Assembly (NCBI GenBank): GCA_023422635.1
Contig: JAFAGO010000032.1
Location: 1-58,321, forward strand
DNA: 58,321 bases
Direction: 5' to 3'
Source of the DNA: Bacteroidota bacterium
GTDB taxonomy: Bacteria > Bacteroidota > Bacteroidia > Flavobacteriales > Weeksellaceae
Below are positions 40,868 through 49,474 of the stretch, one piece after another. The notes under the pieces were generated by a model. The model was not told where the DNA came from and made no database searches. It worked only from the letters and a program-made list of their open reading frames with translations. The position numbers were made by a program, and so were the translations under genes. Positions within the stretch are counted from its first letter, which is position 1. Each line of letters starts with the position of its first letter.

Positions 40868-41386
40868 ATGGCAACTGTAAATCTATCCGATTACAAGCCT
40901 TTACATATTACCGATGCCGATGAATTCAACATCGGCATTGTGTTTTCTGAATGGAATGGCTTTGTAACGCACAATCTGCGCGATGGCGCAATCGAAACGT
41001 TAAAAAAAGAAGGCGTTCAAGAAAAAAACATTCACGTTTTTCCTGTTCCTGGCGCTTTTGAATTGAATTACGCAGCAATGCAATTGTGCAAAGAAAAAAA
41101 ATATGATGCCGTAATTGCTATTGGATGCGTTATTCGTGGGGAAACTTCTCACTTCGATTATGTATGTTCTGCAGTAGCACAGGGCATTAAAGATTGTAAT
41201 ATTCTTACAAATGTTCCTACCATCTTTTGTCTTTTAACCGATGATCATAAAGAGCAATCTATAGCACGCAGCGGTGGAAAACTTGGGAATAAAGGTATTG
41301 AAGCTGCAGTTACCGCTTTACAAATGATTGATTTCAAAAGAAAATTAAACAGTCCAAAAAGTGCAATTGGTTTCGGAAAGGCATAA
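40868..41386 (+). CDS. ribH: 6,7-dimethyl-8-ribityllumazine synthase
   Basis: RibH (172 residues) performs the penultimate step of riboflavin synthesis and forms an icosahedral or pentameric shell. The motifs FSEWNGFVTHNL, VPGAFELNY, IGCVIRGETSHFDYV (catalytic histidine) and the final alpha-helical region with AARS-type sequence (ARSGGKLGNKGIEAAVTAL) are present. It is cotranscribed with the TPR gene. No riboswitch precedes it. Confidence 0.96.
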   Translation: MATVNLSDYKPLHITDADEFNIGIVFSEWNGFVTHNLRDGAIETLKKEGVQEKNIHVFPVPGAFELNYAAMQLCKEKKYDAVIAIGCVIRGETSHFDYVCSAVAQGIKDCNILTNVPTIFCLLTDDHKEQSIARSGGKLGNKGIEAAVTALQMIDFKRKLNSPKSAIGFGKA

Positions 41387-41432
41387 ACCGTAAACAATTT
41401 TTTGTACATTTATTTATTTAAAAATAGAAACT

Positions 41433-42290
41433 ATGAAATGGACCAATGACACCAGTGGAGGTAATGTAGAAGACCGCAGAGGCTCGGGTGGCGGTGGATT
41501 AGTGCTCGGTGGCGGTTTAGGAACCTTAATAATTGCCGCAATTGTATTTTTCCTTGGTGGTGATCCTTCTGCAATCCTTTCATCAGGAAGTGGAACTGAA
41601 AATACTACTACAGAGCAAAGAACGTTAACGGCCGAAGAACAAAACATCTACAAATTTGTAGACATGTTAGCCGGCGCCAACCAAACGACGTGGAAAGAAA
41701 TATTTCAAGAAAACGGAATGACCTTTTCTCCAGCAAAAATTGTAATGTTCGAAAATGCAACCCAATCAGGATGTGGAACTGCTCAATCTGCAATGGGACC
41801 ATTTTACTGCCCTGCAGATCAAACCATTTATGTGGACATGAGTTTTTTTAATGAGCTGCAACAAAGATACGGCGCCAAAGTTACAGAATTTACCGTTGCG
41901 TATGTTTTAGGTCACGAATACGGGCATCACATTCAAAATCTTCTAGGAACGCTTAGCAAAACTGACGCGCTGCGAAGAAGTGGAAGATATTCAGAAGCAC
42001 AATTGAATCGATTTTCGGTAGCTACAGAGCTTCAAGCTGATTTTTATGCAGGTTTATGGGCAAGAAAAACCAATGATCGCGCGAATTTTATAGAGCCGGG
42101 CGATATTGATGCAGCAATTTCCGCAGCTGAGGCCGTTGGAGATGACAACATTCAGAAAAGATCACAAGGTTATGTAAACCAGGAAAGTTTTACCCACGGA
42201 ACTTCAGCACAACGTAAAGAATGGTTTATGAAAGGTTACAATTCCGGTGATATTAAGCAAGGCGATACTTTTAATGCCTTATTGAATTAA
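41433..42290 (+). CDS. Neutral zinc metallopeptidase, YpfJ family
   Basis: A 285-residue membrane-anchored peptidase of the YpfJ/KPN_02809 family. A short Gly-rich segment (GSGGGGLVLGGGLGTL) precedes one transmembrane helix at about residues 32-47. The zinc site is GHEYGHHIQN, and CGTAQSAMGPFYCPADQTIYVD (two Cys) is the family hallmark upstream of it. ELQADFYAGLWA supplies the third metal ligand. Substrate unknown. It has a terminator behind it. Confidence 0.92.
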   Translation: MKWTNDTSGGNVEDRRGSGGGGLVLGGGLGTLIIAAIVFFLGGDPSAILSSGSGTENTTTEQRTLTAEEQNIYKFVDMLAGANQTTWKEIFQENGMTFSPAKIVMFENATQSGCGTAQSAMGPFYCPADQTIYVDMSFFNELQQRYGAKVTEFTVAYVLGHEYGHHIQNLLGTLSKTDALRRSGRYSEAQLNRFSVATELQADFYAGLWARKTNDRANFIEPGDIDAAISAAEAVGDDNIQKRSQGYVNQESFTHGTSAQRKEWFMKGYNSGDIKQGDTFNALLN

Positions 42291-42313
42291 TTCGTTCAGA
42301 AATAAACAACTTA

Positions 42314-42344
42314 AAAACCATCCCGAACAAGGATGGTTTTTTTG
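42314..42344. terminator. Terminator between the metallopeptidase and the rRNA/tRNA methyltransferase
   Basis: A perfect 10-bp stem (42314-42323 with 42331-42340) and a seven-base loop, with seven T at the plus-strand end and A-rich sequence on the other side. It serves the two convergent genes. Confidence 0.85.
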
Positions 42345-42349
42345 CTAAT

Positions 42350-42883
42350 CTATTTTCTTAAACCTTTGAAAAATTCCCAAATAACGATGCCACCACAAAC
42401 GGAAACATTTAAAGAATGTTTCGTTCCCAATTGCGGAATTTCCAGAAAACCATCACATGACGAGAGAATTTCATCTGAAATACCTTCAACTTCATTACCC
42501 AACACCAACGCATATTTTATAGCAGAATCAATCGTATAGTCGGTAATCTCAACGGAATCTGTAGTTTGTTCAATTCCTAATACTTCATACTTTTGTAACT
42601 TTAAATCCAAAACCGCTTCTTTTACAGAATCGTAAAAATGCCAATCGACGCTTTCTGTGGCTCCTAAAGCTGCTTTATGAATTTCGCGATGCGGCGGTTG
42701 CGGCGTAATTCCACACAAAATAATTTTCTCTACCAAAAAAGCATCTGCAGTTCGGAAAATAGCTCCTACATTGTGCATGCTTCGAACATTATCCAAAACC
42801 ACAACTAATGGCGTTTTTTCACGTTCCTTGAAGGTTTGCACATCAATTCTTCCTAATTCTTCTAGCTTTAGTTTTTTTGTCAT
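42350..42883 (-). CDS. TrmH-family (SpoU) RNA 2'-O-methyltransferase
   Basis: A 177-residue SPOUT methyltransferase using S-adenosylmethionine to modify rRNA or tRNA. The three SpoU motifs are present: NVRSMHNVGAIFRTADAF (motif 1), YALVLGNEVEGIS (motif 2) and IPQLGTKHSLNVSVCGGI (motif 3, trefoil knot). The target nucleotide is not clear from sequence. Its ATG overlaps the bestrophin stop by one base, so it is the second gene of a two-gene operon. Confidence 0.92.
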   Translation of the reverse strand: MTKKLKLEELGRIDVQTFKEREKTPLVVVLDNVRSMHNVGAIFRTADAFLVEKIILCGITPQPPHREIHKAALGATESVDWHFYDSVKEAVLDLKLQKYEVLGIEQTTDSVEITDYTIDSAIKYALVLGNEVEGISDEILSSCDGFLEIPQLGTKHSLNVSVCGGIVIWEFFKGLRK

Positions 42884-43764
42884 TACTTCGTTTTAAATAT
42901 TAAATCAACATTACGCTCGATATTTTGCGCCATTTCTTCTGTAGGCAAATCGTTTTCATCGTTATTAAAAGGATCTTCAATTTCTTCTGCAATCACCTCA
43001 AGACTCATCAAAACGTAAAACACAAACACGGTTAAAGGAATCATCAACCAGCCAATAGTGGTAACATAGGCAATCGGAAGTGCAAGCGCATACAAAATGA
43101 TGAATTTTTTAACAAAAGAAGAATACGAGAATGGAATCGGTGTATTTTTAATTCTCTCGCAACCACCACAAACATCCAAAAAACCAGACAATTGTGTATC
43201 AAGGAAAATTAGCTCCTCGTTTTTAATTTTCCCTTCACTATTAAGCTTTAAGATTTTTGCAGTCATCGTATTAACAAGTTCAATTGGTGCGTGATGTTTT
43301 AAACCTTGTTCAATATTTGAATAATCTTTGTCCAAAGCCATTTTCGTAGATTCTTCAGAAAGATGTCGACTTAACGCATGCGGAAAAAAAGCAATATGAT
43401 GTTTAAAAAAGTCTCTGTTTTCTCCATCTTCTAACAACAAAATCGAATTAAGTTTAATGGCAAAATTACGGGAATCATTTACCAGTTTGCCCCACAGTTT
43501 TCGGCCTTCCCACCAACGATCGTACGCGGTATTGGTTCGGAAAACCAACAATAAAGACAACACAAATGCCAATAAAGAATGTAATAAATTGATGTTCTTA
43601 ATTTCTGATTTTTCAGTAAGTTTCAGATATTCAATTTCTAAATAATAAATTCCCCAAGAATACAAAGCAATTCCCAATAACGAAGGAAACAGAATTTTCA
43701 TGGTATCGCTTTTGTGCAAACTAAAAAGAATCTTAAAGAAATTCTTATTATTATAGTATTTCAT
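42883..43764 (-). CDS. Bestrophin-family anion channel protein
   Basis: A 293-residue membrane protein of the bestrophin/UPF0187 family, which forms pentameric anion or cation channels in the inner membrane. Typical are RTNTAYDRWWEGRKLWG after the second helix and the C-terminal helices (FIILYALALPIAYVTTIGW, MIPLTVFVFYVLMSLEVIAEEIEDPF). It is coupled to the methyltransferase downstream and divergent from mutS. Confidence 0.9.
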   Translation of the reverse strand: MKYYNNKNFFKILFSLHKSDTMKILFPSLLGIALYSWGIYYLEIEYLKLTEKSEIKNINLLHSLLAFVLSLLLVFRTNTAYDRWWEGRKLWGKLVNDSRNFAIKLNSILLLEDGENRDFFKHHIAFFPHALSRHLSEESTKMALDKDYSNIEQGLKHHAPIELVNTMTAKILKLNSEGKIKNEELIFLDTQLSGFLDVCGGCERIKNTPIPFSYSSFVKKFIILYALALPIAYVTTIGWLMIPLTVFVFYVLMSLEVIAEEIEDPFNNDENDLPTEEMAQNIERNVDLIFKTK

Positions 43765-43777
43765 GTGGTAATTTGTA

Positions 43778-43785
43778 CAAAAATA
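43778..43785 (-). promoter_or_regulatory. -7 box TATTTTTG of the bestrophin-methyltransferase operon
   Basis: A perfect TAnnTTTG on the minus strand, 13 bases ahead of the ATG at 43764. Confidence 0.5.
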
Positions 43786-43862
43786 AATATTTCAGATTTG
43801 TTTTCGTTTTCTGTGTGGATAATATTTGAAGAAAGTTTAGTTTCAAACCGCACTCAATTTCG

Positions 43863-43870
43863 TATTTTTG
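43863..43870 (+). promoter_or_regulatory. -7 box TATTTTTG of mutS
   Basis: A perfect TAnnTTTG, 21 bases ahead of the mutS ATG at 43892. It supports that start over the upstream frame opening. Confidence 0.5.
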
Positions 43871-43891
43871 ACCTCTTCTATCCAAAACATT

Positions 43892-46471
43892 ATGGCAAAA
43901 AAAGAAACCCCGTTAATGAAGCAATACAACAGCATCAAAGCGAAATATCCAGATGCGCTATTGCTTTTTCGTGTGGGCGATTTCTACGAAACTTTTGGAT
44001 CAGATGCCGTAAGAACTTCTCAAATTTTGGGAATTGTACTTACGAAACGTGGAAGCGGTGAAGAAAATACAGAACTCGCCGGATTTCCTCATCATTCTTT
44101 AGATTCTTATTTACCAAAATTGGTTCGCGCAGGACTTCGCGTTGCCATTTGCGATCAGTTGGAAGATCCAAAAATGGTAAAAGGAATTGTAAAACGTGGT
44201 GTTACCGAGTTAGTAACGCCAGGAGTTACTTTTAATGATCAAGTTTTAAATTCAAGAAAGAATAATTTTTTGCTTTCCGTTCATAAAGAAAAAGAAAAGT
44301 ACGGAATGGCATTAATTGATGTTTCCACAGGCGAATTATTGGTAAGCGAAGGAAATTTAGAAAAGCTGTTGCACATCATCAGCACCTTCGATCCAAGCGA
44401 AATTATTTACCAAAGAAACACCGTACTTCCCGATCAACTGAAGAACAAGAACATGTTTCGGTTGGAAGATTGGGCTTATCAATTCGATTTTGCTTATGAA
44501 AAACTGACTTCCCACTTCAAAACCAATTCTTTAAAAGGTTTTGGAATTGAAGAGATGAAACTTGCCATTACCTCCGCAGGAGCTATTTTCGCGTATTTGG
44601 TAGAAGACACCCACCATCATTTACTTTCGCATATCACAAAAATTCAAGTGATTCCCCAAGATGATTATTTAATGATGGATCATTTTACGCTTCGAAATTT
44701 AGAAATCCTATATCCTTCAGGCAAAGGCGGAAAATCGCTTCTTGATATTATCGATAAAACGCTAACGCCAATGGGAGGAAGATTATTGAGAAGAAGAATA
44801 ATTCTACCTTTAAAATCCGTTAATGAAATCAATCGCAGACTTTCGTTAATCGACTTCTTTAACGAAAAGGAAGATTTAAAATTTACCATTTCGGAACGGT
44901 TGCGTGCCATTTCGGATTTGGACCGCTTGATGGGAAAACTTGCAGCCGAAAAAATTTCACCGAAAGAATTCGGTTATCTTCGTCAGAGCTTAAAAAGCAT
45001 TGATGAAATTAAAAATTTCCTTCGCGAAGAACACGAAATTATCGCGTGGATTGAACCTTTGCATGCTTTAGAAGAACTTATTCAGCTTCTCGACAATCAA
45101 CTTAAGGAAGAACTTCCTGTAAATCTTTCAAAAGGAAATGTGATCCAAACTGGAGTTGATGAAGAATTGGATCGACTACGAAATCTCCAAACAAAAGGGA
45201 AAGATTATCTTGAGGAAATGTGCAATCGAGAAATTGAACGCACCGGAATTTCCAGCTTGAAAATTAGCTTTAATAACGTTTTCGGCTATTATATTGAAGT
45301 TCGAAATACCCATAAAGACAAAGTTCCATCAGATTGGATTCGTAAACAAACCTTGGTAAATGCCGAACGCTACATTACGGAAGAACTGAAAGAATATGAA
45401 GACCAAATTCTTGGTGCTGAAGAAAAAATTTCCGTTTTAGAATATTCACTGTATCGGAAGCTTTGTGCCGAAACTTTAATTTATATTGATCATATACAAA
45501 AGAACGCAAATATTATTGCGCAGCTAGATGTTGCTGTTGGATTATCGGATTTGGCAGTTTCCGAAAGTTATACGAAACCTTTACTGAACGAAAGCTTTAG
45601 TTTAACGCTTCAAGAAGCTCGCCATCCTATTATTGAGAACGCGCTTCCTTTGGGCGAAAAGTATATTCCCAACGATATTTTCCTCGATAGAGATACGCAG
45701 CAAATTATTATGGTTACCGGACCGAATATGGCGGGTAAATCGGCAATTTTAAGACAAACCGCAATTATCTGCTTATTGGCACAAATCGGAAGTTTTGTTC
45801 CGGCAAAACACGCTGAAATCGGCTACCTCGATAAAATTTTTACGCGTGTTGGCGCAAGCGATAATATTTCTGCCGGAGAATCTACTTTTATGGTAGAGAT
45901 GAACGAAGCTGCGAATATTTTAAATAACATCTCTGACCGAAGTTTGATTCTGCTAGACGAGATCGGACGCGGAACTTCAACCTACGATGGCGTTTCGATT
46001 GCTTGGGCCATTGCGGAATATTTGCACCAACATCCTACCCAACCAAAAACACTTTTCGCAACGCATTATCATGAGCTGAATGAAATGACATTAAATTTCG
46101 AGCGCATCAAAAATTTTCATGTTTCCATTCAAGAGCATAAGGGGAATATTATTTTCCTTCGAAAATTGGTTTCTGGAGGAAGCGAACATAGCTTTGGAAT
46201 CCATGTTGCAAAATTAGCGGGAATGCCTTCAAAAGTGGTTAATCGGGCGAATGAAATTCTTCACACACTAGAAGAAAGTCGGAGTCAAAATGGAAGTTCT
46301 GAGAAAATTAAAAGGGTGACAGAAGAAAATATGCAACTATCTTTCTTTCAACTCGACGATCCTGTTTTGGAAAATATTCGTGAAGAACTTACCAAAATCG
46401 ACATCAACACGCTTACGCCAATTGAAGCGTTAATGAAGCTGAATTCAATAAAAAAAATGATTGGAAAATAA
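43892..46471 (+). CDS. mutS: DNA mismatch repair protein MutS
   Basis: MutS (859 residues) recognises base mismatches and starts repair with MutL. Domain I has the mismatch-probing FYE in VGDFYETFG; the lever and clamp domains follow; the ABC ATPase carries Walker A GPNMAGKS with Lys616, signature SAGESTFMVEM, Walker B LILLDEIGRGTS and the switch FATHYHEL. The ATG at 43892 gives MAKKETPLMKQYN; the frame opens eight codons earlier but overlaps the promoter. mutL is not in the window. Confidence 0.97.
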   Translation: MAKKETPLMKQYNSIKAKYPDALLLFRVGDFYETFGSDAVRTSQILGIVLTKRGSGEENTELAGFPHHSLDSYLPKLVRAGLRVAICDQLEDPKMVKGIVKRGVTELVTPGVTFNDQVLNSRKNNFLLSVHKEKEKYGMALIDVSTGELLVSEGNLEKLLHIISTFDPSEIIYQRNTVLPDQLKNKNMFRLEDWAYQFDFAYEKLTSHFKTNSLKGFGIEEMKLAITSAGAIFAYLVEDTHHHLLSHITKIQVIPQDDYLMMDHFTLRNLEILYPSGKGGKSLLDIIDKTLTPMGGRLLRRRIILPLKSVNEINRRLSLIDFFNEKEDLKFTISERLRAISDLDRLMGKLAAEKISPKEFGYLRQSLKSIDEIKNFLREEHEIIAWIEPLHALEELIQLLDNQLKEELPVNLSKGNVIQTGVDEELDRLRNLQTKGKDYLEEMCNREIERTGISSLKISFNNVFGYYIEVRNTHKDKVPSDWIRKQTLVNAERYITEELKEYEDQILGAEEKISVLEYSLYRKLCAETLIYIDHIQKNANIIAQLDVAVGLSDLAVSESYTKPLLNESFSLTLQEARHPIIENALPLGEKYIPNDIFLDRDTQQIIMVTGPNMAGKSAILRQTAIICLLAQIGSFVPAKHAEIGYLDKIFTRVGASDNISAGESTFMVEMNEAANILNNISDRSLILLDEIGRGTSTYDGVSIAWAIAEYLHQHPTQPKTLFATHYHELNEMTLNFERIKNFHVSIQEHKGNIIFLRKLVSGGSEHSFGIHVAKLAGMPSKVVNRANEILHTLEESRSQNGSSEKIKRVTEENMQLSFFQLDDPVLENIREELTKIDINTLTPIEALMKLNSIKKMIGK

Positions 46472-46482
46472 ATGGAATTCTT

Positions 46483-46680
46483 CTAATATCGAATACGAAA
46501 ACGTTCGTAAAGAAAAACGGCTATAAACGCAAGAACCATCATTAAAGAAGCCCCCAATAGAAACCGAAAAATGATATTTCGAGTAGTATCTTCTTTCCAC
46601 ATTTTACGGCGATCCGAAATGATAAAGCCAATGTAATATAACATTACAATAACAAGCGGAAGAAAAAGGATATAAAACAT
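46483..46680 (-). CDS. Small two-helix membrane protein
   Basis: A 65-residue frame with two clear hydrophobic helices (about residues 3-21 and 39-58) separated by a basic/acidic loop (SDRRKMWKEDTTRN). No family recognised. It is supported by an ATG, a perfect -7 box upstream (46701-46708) and the classic helical-hairpin composition. It converges with mutS, with 11 bases between them. Confidence 0.6.
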   Translation of the reverse strand: MFYILFLPLVIVMLYYIGFIISDRRKMWKEDTTRNIIFRFLLGASLMMVLAFIAVFLYERFRIRY

Positions 46681-46700
46681 ACGTGATTTTTTGAATCGTA

Positions 46701-46708
46701 CAAAAGTA
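46701..46708 (-). promoter_or_regulatory. -7 box TACTTTTG of the small membrane protein gene
   Basis: A perfect TAnnTTTG on the minus strand, 20 bases ahead of the ATG at 46680. Confidence 0.5.
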
Positions 46709-46838
46709 ACAATAAACGGTATAAAATCTTCGATTTGAAAAGCAAATATTCAAACTCAATTGCTTGAAAATTCAACTTCCATTAGCAACGCCCTTCATCA
46801 TTTACAAAACCAAAAAAAATTTTGATTTCAAAAAAAAA

Positions 46839-46859
46839 AGAGCTAAAAAAAATAGCTCT
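46839..46859 (-). terminator. Terminator behind the small lipoprotein gene
   Basis: AGAGCTA (46839-46845) pairs with TAGCTCT (46853-46859); on the minus strand ten T follow the stem. It lies 29 bases past the stop at 46889. Confidence 0.75.
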
Positions 46860-46888
46860 AAAGTCTTTATATATAAAGATTGACAATT

Positions 46889-47212
46889 TTAAACCGGAAT
46901 GAAAATCAATGCAAGAATGGCCGCAGCACCAATTGCCAATGAGGCAACAAGATCGGTTTTTTTAACTTCTCGTATGTCGGTTCGGTTGATTTCAATGTGT
47001 TGTCCATCTTTCAATTTTCCATACACTTTATTTTCATCAACTTTCAAAACCTGTACTTTTACATTTTGTGCATCGCTCGTTTGTATGCTGTATTTTTTAT
47101 ACAATTCCAGCGTGTTGTCTCGCAAAGGTTGTTGTGAAGAAACAACTCTTGTTTGACACGACGTTACGAACAACATTACGATTAAGAGAAGAATTGAAAA
47201 AGATCTTTTCAT
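46889..47212 (-). CDS. Small lipoprotein with a C-terminal membrane helix
   Basis: A 107-residue protein with a lipoprotein signal (Cys19 in FVTSCQ), a central beta-rich domain (KVQVLKVDENKVYGKLKDGQ, then INRTDIREVKK) and a hydrophobic C-terminus (LVASLAIGAAAILALIFIPV). The two membrane-directed ends in so short a protein are unusual. The ATG at 47212 places the signal peptide and follows a -7 box; the frame start upstream does not. Function unknown. Confidence 0.7.
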   Translation of the reverse strand: MKRSFSILLLIVMLFVTSCQTRVVSSQQPLRDNTLELYKKYSIQTSDAQNVKVQVLKVDENKVYGKLKDGQHIEINRTDIREVKKTDLVASLAIGAAAILALIFIPV

Positions 47213-47223
47213 GGATTTTTTTT

Positions 47224-47231
47224 CAAATATA
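47224..47231 (-). promoter_or_regulatory. -7 box TATATTTG of the small lipoprotein gene
   Basis: A perfect TAnnTTTG on the minus strand, 11 bases ahead of the ATG at 47212. Confidence 0.5.
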
Positions 47232-47260
47232 ATTAATTTTTGTTGCACTGAAAGTTGGTT

Positions 47261-48478
47261 TTACGCTTTAAATTTTGAATTTAAATCTTGTGCAATGAGC
47301 CATGCTTCACTCCAACATGCTTGAAAATTAAAACCTCCCGTAATCGCATCAATGTTTAAAACTTCGCCGGCAATGTAGAAATTCGGTAGCATTTTTGAGG
47401 ACATATTTTTGAAATTCATTTCTTTTAATTCAACTCCACCTGCCGTTACAAATTCATCTTTAAAAGTTGATTTTCCTTTTACGGAAATATTTCTTTCGCA
47501 AAGATTTTCAATGATATTTTCAAATTCTTGTTTGGACAGATTAGCAAATTGCTTTTCCGCATTTATTTTCGAAACAAAAAGAATTCGATTCCAAAAACGA
47601 TTCGTTATCTGAAATATTTTGGAAGAACCCAATTGTTTTTTCCCGTGTTCTGATTTTGCTGCGAGTAATATTTCTTCAGCTTGAGATTTTTCGATGCCCA
47701 AAAAATTTACTTTAATATCAAAATTATACTTGATGTTGGCTAAAGATCTGGCTTCCCACGCAGAAATTTTTAAAATTGCGGGTCCAGATAATCCCCAATG
47801 GGTAATCAAAAGCGGACCCGATTGTTCTGTTTTTAAACTTGGAATAGAAACTTCAGCATTTTCAAATGAAGTTCCGGCTAAATCCAAGAGAACCTCATCT
47901 TTGCTGTTGAAGGTAAAAAGTGATGGCACAGATTCTACCATTGTATGCCCCAAATGTTCAAGAATTTTTAACGATTTTGGTGAACTTCCGGTAGTATAAA
48001 CCACAATATCCGCTTCATAATTACCATTATTCGTAACAATAGAATAGGAATTTTCGTTTTTCAAAATTTCCTTTACTGAAACTTTTGTAGCCACATGTAC
48101 TCCATTTTCCTCCGCAGCTTTTGTAAGTGCATTGATGATACTTTGCGATGAATTGGATTGTGGAAAAATGCGATTATCGTTTTCAATTTTAAGGGGAACT
48201 TGGCGCGTTTCGAACCAATCCATTGTATCGCCTGGTTGAAATTTACTGAAAACACTGCGCAATTCTTTTCTGCCTCTCGGATAAAAATTCACCAATTCTG
48301 TTGGATCAAAACAAGCGTGAGTAACATTGCATCTGCCACCTCCTGAAATTTTTACCTTTTGTAAAACATCAGAATTTTGTTCTAAAATGGTGATTTCAAA
48401 TTGATTTCCATCGAGATTGGCAGCACAAAAAAAACCTGCCGCGCCACCACCGATAATTGCTATTTTGGGTTTAAGCAT
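47261..48478 (-). CDS. NAD(P)/FAD-dependent oxidoreductase, HI0933 family
   Basis: A 405-residue flavoprotein of the HI0933/YhiN (BaiN-like) family. It has the FAD-binding GGGAAGFFCAANL at the N-terminus, the family motif SGGGRCNVTH near residue 40, and the C-terminal GGVELKEMNFKNM and GEVLNIDAITGGFNFQACWSEAW. Members of this family reduce bile acids in gut bacteria, but the general cellular substrate is not established. The ATG at 48478 gives MLKPKIAIIGGG; the frame extends ten codons further without similarity. Confidence 0.9.
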   Translation of the reverse strand: MLKPKIAIIGGGAAGFFCAANLDGNQFEITILEQNSDVLQKVKISGGGRCNVTHACFDPTELVNFYPRGRKELRSVFSKFQPGDTMDWFETRQVPLKIENDNRIFPQSNSSQSIINALTKAAEENGVHVATKVSVKEILKNENSYSIVTNNGNYEADIVVYTTGSSPKSLKILEHLGHTMVESVPSLFTFNSKDEVLLDLAGTSFENAEVSIPSLKTEQSGPLLITHWGLSGPAILKISAWEARSLANIKYNFDIKVNFLGIEKSQAEEILLAAKSEHGKKQLGSSKIFQITNRFWNRILFVSKINAEKQFANLSKQEFENIIENLCERNISVKGKSTFKDEFVTAGGVELKEMNFKNMSSKMLPNFYIAGEVLNIDAITGGFNFQACWSEAWLIAQDLNSKFKA

Positions 48479-48526
48479 AACATCCTTTATGCTGCAAAAT
48501 TGCAACATTTAGTTTAAAAATGAATG

Positions 48527-49453
48527 CTAAGAGGATTTAATTTCTTCGATATGCGATTCTTTATACAACTTCGCGGAACTCCACTTTGCAAACTTCGATG
48601 GTTGAATTGAATACCCTTTCTTCAAAGCATAAAGTCTTGTAAATTCTGCTCCAAAGAAAATGAGCATACACGAATAGTTAATCCACATCATGATTAAAAT
48701 AACCGTTCCTGCTGCGCCAAATGTTGATGTCGGCTTTACATTACCAAAATATAAATTCAGTAAAAACTTACCAATTAAAAACAACAATGTTGTGAAGAAT
48801 GCACCTGCCCAAACAGGTTTCCAAGGGATTTCCACGTCAGGCAAAAATTTAAACATCAAGGCGAAAAGCAACATTACTAAACAAAAACCAACTGCAGCAT
48901 TTACAATTTCTACGAGCATATAGGTTTCGAAACCGAAATAATGGGTAATGATGTTATTGAAGACACTAATTAAAGATGACAATACCATTGTAATCATCAA
49001 TAAAAATCCCAAAACGAGGATCATTCCTAAGGAATTGGCGCGATCTAAAAGAAATTTTACAAGGGCCTTTTTAGGAGCAGATTCCACTTCCCAAAGACTA
49101 TTTAGTGATTTTTGAAGTTGAAAAAACAAAGTAGTTGCTCCAAAAACCAAAGATCCAACGCCCACAATTTTCATGAAGATATTCTTCTTATCGATTAGTG
49201 CACCGGCAATCATTGATTCGATTGACTTTGAAACATCTGCACCCATAATTCCCGTGATTTGCGTACTAATTTCGCCACGAATAGCTTCTTCACCAAAGAA
49301 ATAACCAGCAATCCAAATAATAATGATCAACAAACCCGGAATCGAAAAAATAGCATAATACGCTAAACTCGCCGAGTTGCTTGAAGCGGGAGAGTTATTC
49401 CATTCCGTAAAGGTTTCTTTAAGTAAATCCCAGTAAAATTTAATTTTCTTCAT
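48527..49453 (-). CDS. YihY/BrkB family inner-membrane protein
   Basis: A 308-residue membrane protein with about six helices and the YihY pattern (SNSASLAYYAIFSIPGLLIII, then SLVFGATTLFFQLQKSLNSLW and GTVILIMMWINYSCMLIFFGAEFTRLYA). The family was once annotated as ribonuclease BN, which is wrong. Recent work on other bacteria links relatives to membrane lipid handling, but I cannot tell here. It lies 21 bases behind the TamL gene and is probably in the tamB-tamL operon. Confidence 0.9.
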   Translation of the reverse strand: MKKIKFYWDLLKETFTEWNNSPASSNSASLAYYAIFSIPGLLIIIIWIAGYFFGEEAIRGEISTQITGIMGADVSKSIESMIAGALIDKKNIFMKIVGVGSLVFGATTLFFQLQKSLNSLWEVESAPKKALVKFLLDRANSLGMILVLGFLLMITMVLSSLISVFNNIITHYFGFETYMLVEIVNAAVGFCLVMLLFALMFKFLPDVEIPWKPVWAGAFFTTLLFLIGKFLLNLYFGNVKPTSTFGAAGTVILIMMWINYSCMLIFFGAEFTRLYALKKGYSIQPSKFAKWSSAKLYKESHIEEIKSS

Positions 49454-49474
49454 GTGTGTTATTTAGCTTGAGAA

